23,670 nucleotides of DNA, taken from an uncultured Eubacteriales bacterium (lineage in GTDB: Bacteria > Bacillota > Clostridia > Oscillospirales > CAG-272). Shown one piece after another: positions 23,460 to 23,670 of the stretch. Below the pieces are notes generated by a model. It had not been told where the DNA came from. It ran no database searches and saw nothing but the letters and a program-made list of their open reading frames with translations. Made by a program: the position numbers and the translations under genes. The DNA lies in the NCBI GenBank assembly GCA_934402395.1, contig CAKRTQ010000020.1, forward strand, positions 1 through 23,670. Direction: 5' to 3'. Position 1 is the first letter of the stretch. Each line of letters begins with the position of its first letter.

Positions 23460-23670
23460 TGAAAAAATACATATTGATCTTTTTGATATTTGCTCTCCTT
23501 CTCCCGGGCTGCCGGGGAGCGGAGACGAAAGGCGACATCGGCTATCTTGCCGATGCGAAATTCGATACCGATGAATATCTGCCGGAATACGATTACGTGA
23601 ACACAAGATATTATCCCCATAAAATATCTCAGGTCGGAAATTCGCTTGTATATACTCTGAGTGGCGAAAA
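23460..23670 (+). CDS. Cys-motif propeller-like lipoprotein (second copy), cut by window end
   Basis: ATG 23460, 11 bases after the previous stop, has AAGGA at 23448-23452 before it. The 70 visible codons begin MKKYILIFLIFALLLPGC, a lipoprotein signal with Cys18, five residues shorter than in the copy upstream. After the 89-bp identical block the sequence stays similar (YDYVNTRYYPHKISQVGNS against YDYVSTRYFFHKMSQVRNS). It is a tandem paralog, likely co-transcribed; the C-terminal domain lies beyond the window. Confidence 0.82.
23504..23592 (+). repeat. 89-bp direct repeat, copy 2
   Basis: Partner of 22276-22364. The two are in the same orientation and frame, so recombination between them would fuse the two lipoprotein genes cleanly. 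Confidence 0.85.

Overview
The window reads as chromosomal DNA of an anaerobic, Gram-positive-type Firmicute of the class Clostridia, probably a gut Oscillospirales-like lineage. This rests on strong AGGAGG-type ribosome sites with frequent GTG/TTG starts, near-consensus TTGACA-17-TATAAT promoters, many lipobox lipoproteins, and families I associate with that group (DUF1667 triad, long-tailed sigma-70 factors, Cys-rich propeller lipoproteins). No database search was possible; family names come from recognised motifs. It may come from a metagenome assembly, but nothing in the sequence proves that.

Left part (1-4100): the 3' end of a repeat-bearing, membrane-anchored surface protein; a same-strand run of four small cytoplasmic genes of unknown role (636-3523); and a truncated MmcQ/YjbR gene on the minus strand. 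Next come a transglutaminase-like lipoprotein (4210-5229), the 3' remnant of a probable large serine recombinase, and a minus-strand sigma-70 factor with a very long C-terminal extension and a near-perfect promoter. Two decayed genes here suggest past mobile-element activity.

Middle (7265-8570): about 1 kb without a convincing gene. It holds tandem modules, each built on a copy of the 3' end of initiator tRNA (T arm, acceptor strand, CCA) with a Rho-independent terminator immediately downstream. They lie downstream of genuine tRNA-fMet and tRNA-Leu(TAA) genes driven by a consensus promoter on the minus strand.

Right of that: a conserved-looking protein of unknown function preceded by a 15-codon coupled leader frame, then two paralogous extracellular solute-binding lipoproteins with no permease genes. 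A tRNA-Thr/tRNA-Tyr unit follows, and directly behind its terminator a GNAT acetyltransferase and a HExxHxxGxxD metalloprotease-like lipoprotein. A converging minus-strand operon encodes a two-repeat DUF1538 membrane protein, a double PII-like regulator and a zinc-ribbon protein.

Far right: a redox operon of FAD oxidoreductase with BFD-like [2Fe-2S] domain, FAD/NAD oxidoreductase and DUF1667, probably soluble glycerol-3-phosphate-dehydrogenase-like. After about 700 bases of regulatory-looking DNA with a promoter, a small ORF and a long hairpin, there is a tandem pair of lipoproteins sharing an 89-bp identical block; the second is cut by the window end.
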